Positions 34,937-43,001 of a stretch of 64,000 nucleotides of DNA are shown piece by piece. The DNA lies in contig JBCCEW010000011.1 of NCBI GenBank assembly GCA_039030075.1, positions 62,001 to 126,000 on the forward strand, read 5' to 3'. The position numbers were made by a program, and so were the translations under genes. Source of the DNA: Myxococcota bacterium (lineage in GTDB: Bacteria > Myxococcota_A > UBA9160 > SMWR01). Positions within the stretch are counted from its first letter, which is position 1, and every line of letters starts with the position of its first letter. The notes under the pieces were generated by a model. It ran no database searches. It saw nothing but the letters and a program-made list of their open reading frames with translations, and was not told the DNA's origin.

Positions 34937-36964
34937 ATGCGATCCCATCGGAGGTTTCTCGTGACGTCGGTTGGTCTCCTGCGATCCGGCGCGGGGCTTT
35001 GCGCCGCGCTGTTCCTGGCCTGTGTGCATCCCGGGGCGGACACGCCCGCTATGGCCCCTGAGGCCGACGCGTCCGGCGCCACGGCAGCGTCGGCCGCCAC
35101 GCGCGCCGCCAACGCCACCTACCAGGAGCTGCCCCTCGCCGACGGCGCGGATCGACGCGACGCCGAGCGCGGGCTCGTGGCGCGCGAGGAGCCGCTCGTC
35201 ATCGAGAACGCCCAGGGAGAGGTGGTCTGGGACAACCGGCAATACGCCTTCCTCGAAGAAGCCGCGCCGGACACGGTGAATCCCAGCCTCTGGCGACAGG
35301 CCCAGCTCAATCACCTCCATGGCCTCTACGAGGTCGCGCCGGGCATCCACCAGGTGCGCGGCTACGACCTCAGCAACTTCACCGTGATCGAGGGGAAGAC
35401 CGGCCGGATCATCGTCGATCCGTTGACCGCAAAGGAGACCGCGGCCGCGGCCTACGCCCTCGTGGAGAAGCACCTGGGCGAGCGGCCGATCCGCGCCGTG
35501 ATCTTCACCCACAGCCACATCGATCACTTCGGCGGGATCCAGGGGATCCTCACCCCGGAAGAGATCGAGGAGCAGGGCGTCAACATCATTGCGCCGGCCC
35601 ACTTCATGGACGAAGCCACCAGCGAGAACGTGATCGCCGGCGTGGGCATGCAGCGCCGGGCCGAGTTCATGTTCGGCGCGCGGCTTCCGCGCGGCGCGCG
35701 CGGTCACGTCGACAGTGGCCTAGGCCGCGCACCGGCCTACGGACGCGTCGGGATCGCCGAGCCCACCGAGAGCGTGGACCGCACCCCCACCGAGATCGTG
35801 CTCGACGGAGTTCGCTTCCTCTTCCAGTACACGCCCGAGAGCGAGGCGCCCGCTGAGTTCATGTTCTACCTGCCCGAGAAGCAGGCCCTGTGCGGCGCCG
35901 AAGTCGTGACGCGCACCATGCACAACCTCTACACGCTGCGCGGCGCGAAGGTGCGCGACGCCCTGCGCTGGAGTGGCTACATCGACGAGGCACTCCAGCT
36001 CTTCGGCGGCGACGCCGAGGTGCTCTTCTCGACCCACCACTGGCCCACCTGGGGCAATGCGGAGATCGTCGACTACCTCAAGAAGCAGCGCGACACCTAC
36101 AAGTACGTCCACGACCAGACCATGCGTCTGGCCAACTCGGGCGCGACTCCGCAGGAGATCGCGGACACCCTCGAACTCCCGCCTTCGCTGCGCCCGTCGT
36201 TCGCGAACCGCGGCTACTACGGCACCGTGCGCCACAACGCGAAGGCCGTGTATCAGTGGTACTTCGGTTGGTACGACGGCAACCCCGCCCACCTCGACCC
36301 GCTGCCGCCGAAGCAGGCAGGCGAGAAGTACGTGGCGGCGATGGGCGGCGCGGACGAGGTCCTGCGCAAGGCCCAGGCCGCCTTCGACACGGACGACCTG
36401 CGCTTCGCCGCCATGCTGCTCGACCACCTCGTCTTCGCCGAACCCGGCAACGACGACGCGCGCGAGCTCCTGGCGCGCACCTACGACCAGCTCGGCTACC
36501 GCGCCGAGTCGGGCCCGTGGCGCGACGTCTATCTGGTGGGAGCCCACGAGCTGCGCCACGGCACGCCCGAGCCCGGCGGCACCCGACTCGAACTCGCCTT
36601 CGATCTGCTCCGCCACACCCCGATGGAGCGCTTCCTCGAGAGCTTCGCCACGCGACTGAACGGGCCCGACGCGGCCGACGTCGAACTCGCGGTCAACCTC
36701 GACTTCACCGACACGCGCGAGAACTACACGCTGTGGATCGAGAACGCGGTGCTCCACCACCGCCAGCAGCCCGTCGATCCCGAGGCCGACGCGACGGTCC
36801 ACCTGACGCGGGAGCTGCTCCTCGAGCTCATCGCGGGGCGCAAGACGGCGCGCGAGTTCCTGTTCTCCGACGACCTCGACGTCGACGGCAGTCGCACGGC
36901 GCTGATCCGCTTCTTCTCGCTGCTCGAAGCGCCGGAGGCGAACTTCGCGATCATCGAGCCCTAG
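34937..36964 (+). CDS. Alkylsulfatase-family metallo-beta-lactamase lipoprotein (SdsA/BDS1-like)
   Basis: 675 residues. The signal peptide ends LFLACVHPG, a likely lipobox (Cys29). The metallo-beta-lactamase domain has the zinc motif THSHIDHFGG. This is followed by a helical dimerisation domain and a C-terminal SCP2-like lipid-binding domain (about 540-675). This is the full architecture of alkyl sulfatases that remove sulfate from alkyl chains, though other substrates are possible. It lies 11 bases after badI and is probably co-transcribed. The two genes at 34937 and 36981 are convergent. Confidence 0.87.
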   Translation: MRSHRRFLVTSVGLLRSGAGLCAALFLACVHPGADTPAMAPEADASGATAASAATRAANATYQELPLADGADRRDAERGLVAREEPLVIENAQGEVVWDNRQYAFLEEAAPDTVNPSLWRQAQLNHLHGLYEVAPGIHQVRGYDLSNFTVIEGKTGRIIVDPLTAKETAAAAYALVEKHLGERPIRAVIFTHSHIDHFGGIQGILTPEEIEEQGVNIIAPAHFMDEATSENVIAGVGMQRRAEFMFGARLPRGARGHVDSGLGRAPAYGRVGIAEPTESVDRTPTEIVLDGVRFLFQYTPESEAPAEFMFYLPEKQALCGAEVVTRTMHNLYTLRGAKVRDALRWSGYIDEALQLFGGDAEVLFSTHHWPTWGNAEIVDYLKKQRDTYKYVHDQTMRLANSGATPQEIADTLELPPSLRPSFANRGYYGTVRHNAKAVYQWYFGWYDGNPAHLDPLPPKQAGEKYVAAMGGADEVLRKAQAAFDTDDLRFAAMLLDHLVFAEPGNDDARELLARTYDQLGYRAESGPWRDVYLVGAHELRHGTPEPGGTRLELAFDLLRHTPMERFLESFATRLNGPDAADVELAVNLDFTDTRENYTLWIENAVLHHRQQPVDPEADATVHLTRELLLELIAGRKTAREFLFSDDLDVDGSRTALIRFFSLLEAPEANFAIIEP

Positions 36965-36980
36965 GTGCGCGGCCGGGGAA

Positions 36981-38462
36981 TCAGGGCGTGCCCGCCGCCA
37001 GCTGGGCGTCGCGCGCCAGGGCCATGGCGTCGAGATAGGCGAGCATGTCCTGGGTGTTCGAACGCGGGTCGAGGATCCGTTCGCGGTAGACGTCTAGGAC
37101 CAGCTGCTGCACGGCGGCGTTCTCGGGCTCCGCGAGCCAGGCCCAGTCGGCGAAGTGGCTGGCGAGAATCACGTCGGTGGCGAGGTACTCGCGCGTCCGA
37201 TCGACGAAGGCGTCCATCCCACCGGCGGACTCCACGATCGCCTGCGCTTCGTGCTCGAGGGGGGCCGGCGACCAATGGGAGGGAATGTCGTCCCACCAGC
37301 CCGTGTACTGCCGGATCACCATCTTCGAGATGTCGCGCGCGGTGACGTACTGCACGCGAAGCGTGGGGTGCTCGTCGAGGTGCCGCGGCAGCTCGAGGGA
37401 CTGGAAGATCTGGTCCTTGCGCAGCCCGGCGTTCAGCCCGTCGATGGTGTGCTTCACGACGAACTCGAGCACTTCGGCGTGAACCCCCAGGTTCTCCTGA
37501 ATGAGGGACGGATCGGTCAGCGCCTCGCCGTGGGCGGGAAGCAGGAGCGCGGGTTCCAGGGCCGCCATCTCTCGCAGTGCGAAGGCCCACTCTTCGGGGT
37601 GGCGCTGCACGCGCTTGCCGTTGCCCGCGTTGGGCAAGAAGCCCTGGTAATAGTCGGCCGTCGCCAGCGCGCGTCGCGCAGGCGCCCACACGTAGAGCTG
37701 GTCGTCGGTTTCGCCGCGGTGGTGCTGCAAGACGAAGGTCTCACCGCCCACCTCGATCTCGAGGCGGTCGTCGAAGGTGCGCGTTGGCCACACGAGATCT
37801 TCACGGCTCGCCGGTAGCTGATGCTCGGGCTGGGACATGTACTTCGCCATCGACCCCCGCAGTCGGATGTAGCGATCGAAGCGCTCCTCGATGGCGGCGT
37901 GGGCGATCACCTCGGGGTTCCAGCCCGCTTCGAGGAGTGCCCAGGTGCCATAGGCGTGATCGACGTGACCGTGGGTGTAGATGACCGTGTGCACCGGGAG
38001 TGCGCTGATGCTGCGGATCGCCTCGACGAGCGCCGGCCCGGCGGGCGACATGCCCGTATCGACGACCACCAGGCCCTCGTCGGTTTCGAAGAGCACGCAG
38101 TTGACGATCGGGAAGCGCACGAGCCAGGTGCGCGGCGCCAGCTCCTCCACCTCGGTGAGCTCGTTCGCGTCGGCGATCGCCTCGTCGGTCTGCCCGAACA
38201 TGTTCTGCGCGACGTGACGCGAGAAGGTGCCGCCGAAAGCGCCTCCCCCCTGAACGCGGCGGTAGAGGTCCGGGTTCTCGAGGATCAAGCGCGAACGGGT
38301 GTCGGTGCCGGCGCGCTGGGCGACCACGGCGCCGACGCGACCGGCGGCCTCGAGCCCGAGCTCGCGGATCGACTCTCCGGTCGGGCTGCGCCCGAGCCAG
38401 AAGCCGGCGAGGAAGAGCGCCAGACCTGCGATCCCTGCGAACAGCCAGCGTCCGATCTGCAT
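36981..38462 (-). CDS. Alkylsulfatase-family metallo-beta-lactamase, shorter form
   Basis: 493 residues. An N-terminal membrane anchor (7-24, FAGIAGLALFLAGFWLG) precedes the metallo-beta-lactamase domain, which has THGHVDHAYG as the zinc motif and the alkylsulfatase-type dimerisation region after it (about 320-470). There is no SCP2-like domain, unlike the neighbour at 34937. I chose the ATG at 38462; the frame stays open far upstream over the molybdopterin gene, but that part is antisense. The substrate is unknown. It is divergent from the molybdopterin oxidoreductase gene. Confidence 0.85.
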   Translation of the reverse strand: MQIGRWLFAGIAGLALFLAGFWLGRSPTGESIRELGLEAAGRVGAVVAQRAGTDTRSRLILENPDLYRRVQGGGAFGGTFSRHVAQNMFGQTDEAIADANELTEVEELAPRTWLVRFPIVNCVLFETDEGLVVVDTGMSPAGPALVEAIRSISALPVHTVIYTHGHVDHAYGTWALLEAGWNPEVIAHAAIEERFDRYIRLRGSMAKYMSQPEHQLPASREDLVWPTRTFDDRLEIEVGGETFVLQHHRGETDDQLYVWAPARRALATADYYQGFLPNAGNGKRVQRHPEEWAFALREMAALEPALLLPAHGEALTDPSLIQENLGVHAEVLEFVVKHTIDGLNAGLRKDQIFQSLELPRHLDEHPTLRVQYVTARDISKMVIRQYTGWWDDIPSHWSPAPLEHEAQAIVESAGGMDAFVDRTREYLATDVILASHFADWAWLAEPENAAVQQLVLDVYRERILDPRSNTQDMLAYLDAMALARDAQLAAGTP

Positions 38463-38624
38463 CCCATCTCCTGTCCTTTGGAGCGCGCGGTGCGCGCAAG
38501 TGGTCAGCCCCGCTTGACCCGCGCTTCCACGGACGCGAACGCGTCGCGTAGAATGCGCAGGCCGCGCATTCTGCCACGGCCGCGCGACGTCCACCGCGTC
38601 GGCGCTGACCCAGGAGTCCGCACC

Positions 38625-40874
38625 ATGTCCCCGCGACCCTCGGAAGACGGTGTCCACATCAAGACCTGCCCGCTCTGCGAAGCGATGTGCGGACTCGAGG
38701 TCCATGTCGAAGGCGGGCGGGTCGAGAAGATCCGACCCCACGACGAGGACGTCTGGAGCCAGGGCTACATCTGTCCGAAGGGCACCACCCTCGGCGATCT
38801 GCACCATGATCCGGACCGCTTGCGCACGCCGCTCATCCGTCGCGACGGGCAATTCGTCGAAGCTTCTTGGGAAGAGGCCTTCGCCGAGGCCGAACGGCTG
38901 CTGCGGCCGGTGATCGAGAAGCACGGCATGACGGCGGTCACCACCTACATCGGCAATCCGACGGCGCACAACTTCTCGCTCTCGCGCTACGTCGCCGCCT
39001 TCGCGCCGATGTCGGGGATCCCCGTCCTGTACTCGGCCGGCACCGTCGACCAGTGGCCGAAGAACGTGTCGTCCGCGCTGATGTACGGCGGCATGTGGAC
39101 GATCCCCACACCGGACATCGACCGCACCGACTACCTGGTGGTGATGGGCGCGAACCCGCACGCCTCCCAGGGGAGCCTGCTCGCCGCGGCCGACGTGCTG
39201 GGACGCTTCGACGCCATCCGCGAACGAGGCGGCCAGGTCATCGTCGTCGATCCGCGCCGCACCGGCACCGCGAAGCGCGCCGACGCCTGGGTGCCGATCC
39301 AGCCCGGCACCGACGCGGCCTTCTTGCTCGCCGTGTGCCAGGTGCTCTTCGCGGAAGACCGGGTCGCCCTCGGACGCCTCGCCGACTTCACCGTCGGCGT
39401 CGACGAGGTCGAGCGACTCTGCGCCGACTTCACGCCCGAGGCAGTGTCGGCGTGCTGTGGCATTCCCGCCGAGACGATCCGCGAGATCGCGCGCGGCCTC
39501 TCGGAGGCCAACGCGGGCTCGGTCTACGGGCGCATCGGCACCTGCAACCAGGAGTTCGGCACCCTCGCCTCCTGGCTCGTCGACGTGGTGAACGTGCTGA
39601 CGGGCAACCTCGACCGCGAGGGCGGTTCGATGTTCGCGAACCCGATCGCCTGGTCGTTCGTCAACCTGACGCCGCCCGAGTTCGCCGAGGGCTTCACCTT
39701 CGGGCGCTGGCAGAGTCGGGTCCGCGGCGCGCCGGAAGTCCTGGGACAGGTGCCCGTCTCGTGCATGGCGGAAGAGATCGCCACGCCCGGCGAGGGCCAG
39801 CTCAAGGCCCTGATCACGATCGCGGGCAACCCGGTGCTCTCGGCGCCCGACGCGGGCAAGCTCGACGAAGCCCTGCCCGAACTCGACTGCATGATCAGCA
39901 TCGACAACTGGCTGAACGAGACCACCCGCCACGCCCACGTGATCTTCCCTGGCTGGTCGGTGCTCGAACAGCCCCACTACGACGAGCTCCTGTGGAACTG
40001 GGCCGTGCGCAATGCCGGGAAGTACTCGGAGCCCGTCTTCGCCGCCGATCCCGAGCGACCGGCGGAGTGGGAGATCCTGCTCACCCTCGCCGCGATCCTG
40101 CAGGGCCAGAAAGCCGCCGACGTCGACGTCGCGGCCCTCGACAACCTCTTCTACGCGGGCATCGTGGCAACGGTCGCGGCGGACCCGCAGTCGGCGATCG
40201 CCGGTCGCGACCCCGCCGAGATCGTCGGCATGAGCGGCGCCCCCGGTCCGCACCGGCTGCTCGACTTCGCCATCCGGATCGGGCCCTGGGGCGACGCGTT
40301 CGGGCAGAAGCCCGACGGCCTCACCTTCGAGAAGGTCGCGGCCGAGCCGAACGGCCTCGACATGGGCGCCCTCGAAGCGCGCCTGCCCGAGCTACTGCGC
40401 ACCCCGAGCGGGAGGCTCGAGCTCGCTCCCGCGTACATCACCGGGGACATCCCGCGATTGCGCGAGCGGCTGGACCGCACCGAGTCCGACCTCGTGCTGG
40501 TGAGTCGCCGGCACGTCCGCTCGAACAACTCCTGGATGCACAACGTCGCGCCGCTGATGACCGGCAAGGACCGCTGCACGCTGCTCGTCCACCCCGACGA
40601 CGCGAAGCGCCGCGGTCTGGTCGACGGAGCCCAGGCCCAGATCACGTCGAAGGCGGGGAGCCTGGTGGCGCCCGTCGAGGTGAGCGACGAGATGCGTCCT
40701 GGGGTCGTATGCCTCCCGCACGGATGGGGGCACGACAAGCCCGGCGCGAAGCTCGGGGTCGCGGCGGAGCACGCCGGCGTCTGCAACAACGTGTTGGCGC
40801 CGGGCGATCTCGTCGACACCCTCTCGGGCAACGCGATCGTGAACGGGATTCCCGTCGAGCTCGCTCCCGCGTAG
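38625..40874 (+). CDS. Molybdopterin oxidoreductase with N-terminal [4Fe-4S] cluster
   Basis: 749 residues, DMSO-reductase superfamily. The N-terminus carries a [4Fe-4S] motif (CPLCEAMCGL, then ICPKG about 30 residues later). Two molybdopterin-binding lobes follow, and a C-terminal beta-barrel (SRRHVRSNNSWMHN) closes the protein. The usual Ser/Cys/SeCys metal ligand is not obvious; the segment SAGTVDQWPKN suggests Asp as ligand, as in nitrate-reductase-like groups. No small subunit gene is adjacent, and the substrate is unknown. A TAGAAT box lies 70 bases upstream of the ATG. Confidence 0.88.
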   Translation: MSPRPSEDGVHIKTCPLCEAMCGLEVHVEGGRVEKIRPHDEDVWSQGYICPKGTTLGDLHHDPDRLRTPLIRRDGQFVEASWEEAFAEAERLLRPVIEKHGMTAVTTYIGNPTAHNFSLSRYVAAFAPMSGIPVLYSAGTVDQWPKNVSSALMYGGMWTIPTPDIDRTDYLVVMGANPHASQGSLLAAADVLGRFDAIRERGGQVIVVDPRRTGTAKRADAWVPIQPGTDAAFLLAVCQVLFAEDRVALGRLADFTVGVDEVERLCADFTPEAVSACCGIPAETIREIARGLSEANAGSVYGRIGTCNQEFGTLASWLVDVVNVLTGNLDREGGSMFANPIAWSFVNLTPPEFAEGFTFGRWQSRVRGAPEVLGQVPVSCMAEEIATPGEGQLKALITIAGNPVLSAPDAGKLDEALPELDCMISIDNWLNETTRHAHVIFPGWSVLEQPHYDELLWNWAVRNAGKYSEPVFAADPERPAEWEILLTLAAILQGQKAADVDVAALDNLFYAGIVATVAADPQSAIAGRDPAEIVGMSGAPGPHRLLDFAIRIGPWGDAFGQKPDGLTFEKVAAEPNGLDMGALEARLPELLRTPSGRLELAPAYITGDIPRLRERLDRTESDLVLVSRRHVRSNNSWMHNVAPLMTGKDRCTLLVHPDDAKRRGLVDGAQAQITSKAGSLVAPVEVSDEMRPGVVCLPHGWGHDKPGAKLGVAAEHAGVCNNVLAPGDLVDTLSGNAIVNGIPVELAPA

Positions 40875-40970
40875 CCCCTCGCGACCGGAGAACGTGCTGG
40901 GGGCGGGCCCTGCGATCGCAGTGGCACGACCCGGCGCCAGCGGGGGATACTCCCGCGCGGAGGATCCAGC

Positions 40971-41363
40971 ATGCAGCGTTTCGCGATCGGCCTCGCCCTG
41001 ACCGCCACCCTCGTCTTCGGCGCCTGCGCCAGCGCGCCCCCGCCCGACGACGCCGACAATCTCACCGTGGGCAAGGTCCAGGGCGAGATCAAGGTGGGCA
41101 TGGACGCCGCCTCGGTGGCCCAGGTCCTGGGCTCGCCGAACATCGTCACCACCGACGACCAGCGCCGCGAGACCTGGATCTACGACAAGGTCTCCAGCGA
41201 CCGCGTGTCGACCCAGAGCTCGATCGGCGGCGGCATCATCATCTTCGGCGGCGGACGCAGCAGCCAGTCGAGTTCGTCGACCCAGCGCACCCTGACGATC
41301 ATCATCAAGTTCGACGAACAGAAGATGGTCCGGGACTACAGCTACAACTACTCGCAGTTCTAG
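40971..41363 (+). CDS. BamE/OmlA-like small lipoprotein
   Basis: 130 residues. The lipobox is FGACAS (Cys19). The mature part resembles the SmpA/OmlA (BamE) beta-fold: GKVQGEIKVGMDAASVAQVLGSP is the family signature, written here in parts as GKVQGEIKVGM and DAASVAQVLGSP. A Gly/Ser-rich loop interrupts the strand region near 85-100. BamE helps assemble outer-membrane beta-barrels, but many paralogues do other jobs, so the assignment is to the fold. It is first of four adjacent lipoprotein genes. Confidence 0.75.
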   Translation: MQRFAIGLALTATLVFGACASAPPPDDADNLTVGKVQGEIKVGMDAASVAQVLGSPNIVTTDDQRRETWIYDKVSSDRVSTQSSIGGGIIIFGGGRSSQSSSSTQRTLTIIIKFDEQKMVRDYSYNYSQF

Positions 41364-41364
41364 C

Positions 41365-41958
41365 TTGCGCGCGCAGATCGCACTGGGGGTCCTCGTGGCG
41401 ATGTGCTGCGCGTGTGCGCAGCCGCCGACCGACCCGGGCACGTTCTTCCAGCTCACCCCCGAGAGCGCCCAGCATCGCGCGGCCCAGACCCGTGAGTTCG
41501 AGACCCGCGACGAGACCGAGCTCTTGTCGGCCTCGGCCGCCGTGCTCCAGGACCTCGGCTTCCAGGTGTCGGAGAGCGTGCGCGAGGTGGGCTTCCTGCG
41601 TGCCGCAAAGGAACGCGGCGCGCGCGAGTACGGACAGGAGATCCAGCGCGGGATCGTCTTCGTCCTGAGCCTCGCGCTGTCGGCGGCCGGGCAGTCCAAT
41701 GCCACCCAGGTGATTCCCGTCGATCTCCACCAGCAGATCAACGCCTCGCTGGTGACGCGTCCCATCGCCGCCGACGGCTCCCGCTACGAGGTGCGGGTGC
41801 TCTTCTATCGCCTGGTGTGGAAGAGCGACGGGCAGAACGGTGATCAGCACATTCCAGCGGGCCAGCAGAAGATGGAGATGATCCGCGACCCGCTCATCTA
41901 CCAGCAGTTCTTCGCCCGGCTCTCGAAGGCCGTCTTCCTCGAAGCGCACAAGATCTGA
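41365..41958 (+). CDS. Small lipoprotein, paralogue 1 of a tandem trio
   Basis: 197 residues from a TTG start one base after the preceding stop; the first possible GTG or ATG would destroy the signal sequence. The lipobox is CCACAQ (Cys17 the probable site). Residues 40-75 (RxFETRDETELLSASAAVLQDLGF) form the conserved core shared with the next two genes; a hydrophobic insert follows (FVLSLALSAAG). No named domain. Its function is unknown. Confidence 0.7.
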   Translation: MRAQIALGVLVAMCCACAQPPTDPGTFFQLTPESAQHRAAQTREFETRDETELLSASAAVLQDLGFQVSESVREVGFLRAAKERGAREYGQEIQRGIVFVLSLALSAAGQSNATQVIPVDLHQQINASLVTRPIAADGSRYEVRVLFYRLVWKSDGQNGDQHIPAGQQKMEMIRDPLIYQQFFARLSKAVFLEAHKI

Positions 41959-41969
41959 AAGGTCCGCCC

Positions 41970-42410
41970 ATGCGACGCGCGACGTTCCGCCGCTTCCTGC
42001 CTCTCTTCGCCTCGGCTCTGCTGGGTTGGGGCTGCGCCTCGACACCCGAGCCCGCCCCGGACCTGCTCGCGCCTTCCGAAGAGCAGATGAAGCTGCGCAG
42101 CTTCCAGACGCGCACCTTCGAGGTGAAGGACAAGAACCAGGCGATGCGCGGCGTCATCGCGGCACTCCAGGACCTCGGCTTCATCATCGAGCGCGCGAAC
42201 GAACCGCTCGGGCTGGTGACGGCGGCCCGCTTCGCCGAGCCCCGCTACTTCGACGTGCTGGGCATCACGGTAACGGTGCGTCCCCAGAAGGGCGGCCAGA
42301 TGCAGATCCGAGCGAACGCGATCTACAACAACGAACCCATCACCGACGCAAAGGTGTATCAGAACTTCTTCGCCACCCTCGAGCGCTCGCTCTTCATCGG
42401 GCGGAACTGA
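41970..42410 (+). CDS. Small lipoprotein, paralogue 2 of a tandem trio
   Basis: 146 residues. The lipobox is GWGCAS (Cys22). The core TFEVKDKNQAMRGVIAALQD then LGFIIERAN mirrors that of the flanking two proteins: a beta strand, an amphipathic helix, then LQDLGF and a strand. It ends AKVYQNFFATLERSLFIGRN, which also resembles the ends of its neighbours (QQFFARLSKAVF, QAYFRTLESARF). It is the smallest of the trio and lacks inserts. The function is unknown. Confidence 0.72.
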   Translation: MRRATFRRFLPLFASALLGWGCASTPEPAPDLLAPSEEQMKLRSFQTRTFEVKDKNQAMRGVIAALQDLGFIIERANEPLGLVTAARFAEPRYFDVLGITVTVRPQKGGQMQIRANAIYNNEPITDAKVYQNFFATLERSLFIGRN

Positions 42411-42413
42411 CAC

Positions 42414-43001
42414 GTGCGGCGCCCTGCCCTGCTTCTGCTCGGCGCGCTCCTGTCCCTCGCGATGGCGGGCTGCGTGACGCCGTACATGGCGCGCCACGAG
42501 ATCGGCTGGAACTCGGCCGAACAGATCTGGGCTGCAGAAGCGAGCCAGGTCCGGGTACGCAACGCCCAGAGCCGCGTCTTCGACACGAGCGACAAGCAGC
42601 GCATGCTGCAGACCGTGGTCACGACCTTCCAGGACCTCGACTTCCAGGTCGAAGTCCTCGACACCGAGCTGGGCATCGTCTCGGGGAAGAAGTTCGTCGA
42701 TCTCGAGCGGCGCGACATGGCCGACTACTTCCTCTACGACACCGAGAAGCTGGTGGTGTTCACGAAGGCGCTCCGCTCCTGGGGACCCTTCTATCACCGC
42801 AGCGACCTCGTGCGATTCACCGTGACCGTGCGTGAGCGCAGCGCCACTCAGCTGGTCGTACGCGCCTCGGCCCAGCACTACCTGCGACCCATCGAAGACG
42901 CGGAGCCCTATCAGGCCTACTTCCGCACGCTCGAGAGTGCGCGCTTCCTGGAGCGTCAGCGCTCCGAGTCCGAGGCCGGCGCCACCTCACCGTCCTCGTA
43001 G
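42414..43001 (+). CDS. Small lipoprotein, paralogue 3 of a tandem trio
   Basis: 195 residues from a GTG start. The lipobox is MAGCVT (Cys20). The core RVFDTSDKQRMLQTVVTT then FQDLDFQVEVL is the family motif. It carries a Tyr-rich middle segment (DMADYFLYDTEKLVVFTK). Its last 46 bases overlap the end of the convergent secretin gene. It shares the paralogous core with the two genes upstream. The overlap suggests old linkage with the pilus locus but does not show a pilus role. Confidence 0.72.
   Translation: MRRPALLLLGALLSLAMAGCVTPYMARHEIGWNSAEQIWAAEASQVRVRNAQSRVFDTSDKQRMLQTVVTTFQDLDFQVEVLDTELGIVSGKKFVDLERRDMADYFLYDTEKLVVFTKALRSWGPFYHRSDLVRFTVTVRERSATQLVVRASAQHYLRPIEDAEPYQAYFRTLESARFLERQRSESEAGATSPSS

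Noticed and set aside
38463-40253. Upstream extension of the beta-lactamase reading frame over the molybdopterin gene
   Set aside because: The added residues are antisense to a complete molybdopterin enzyme; the ATG at 38462 begins a good membrane anchor.
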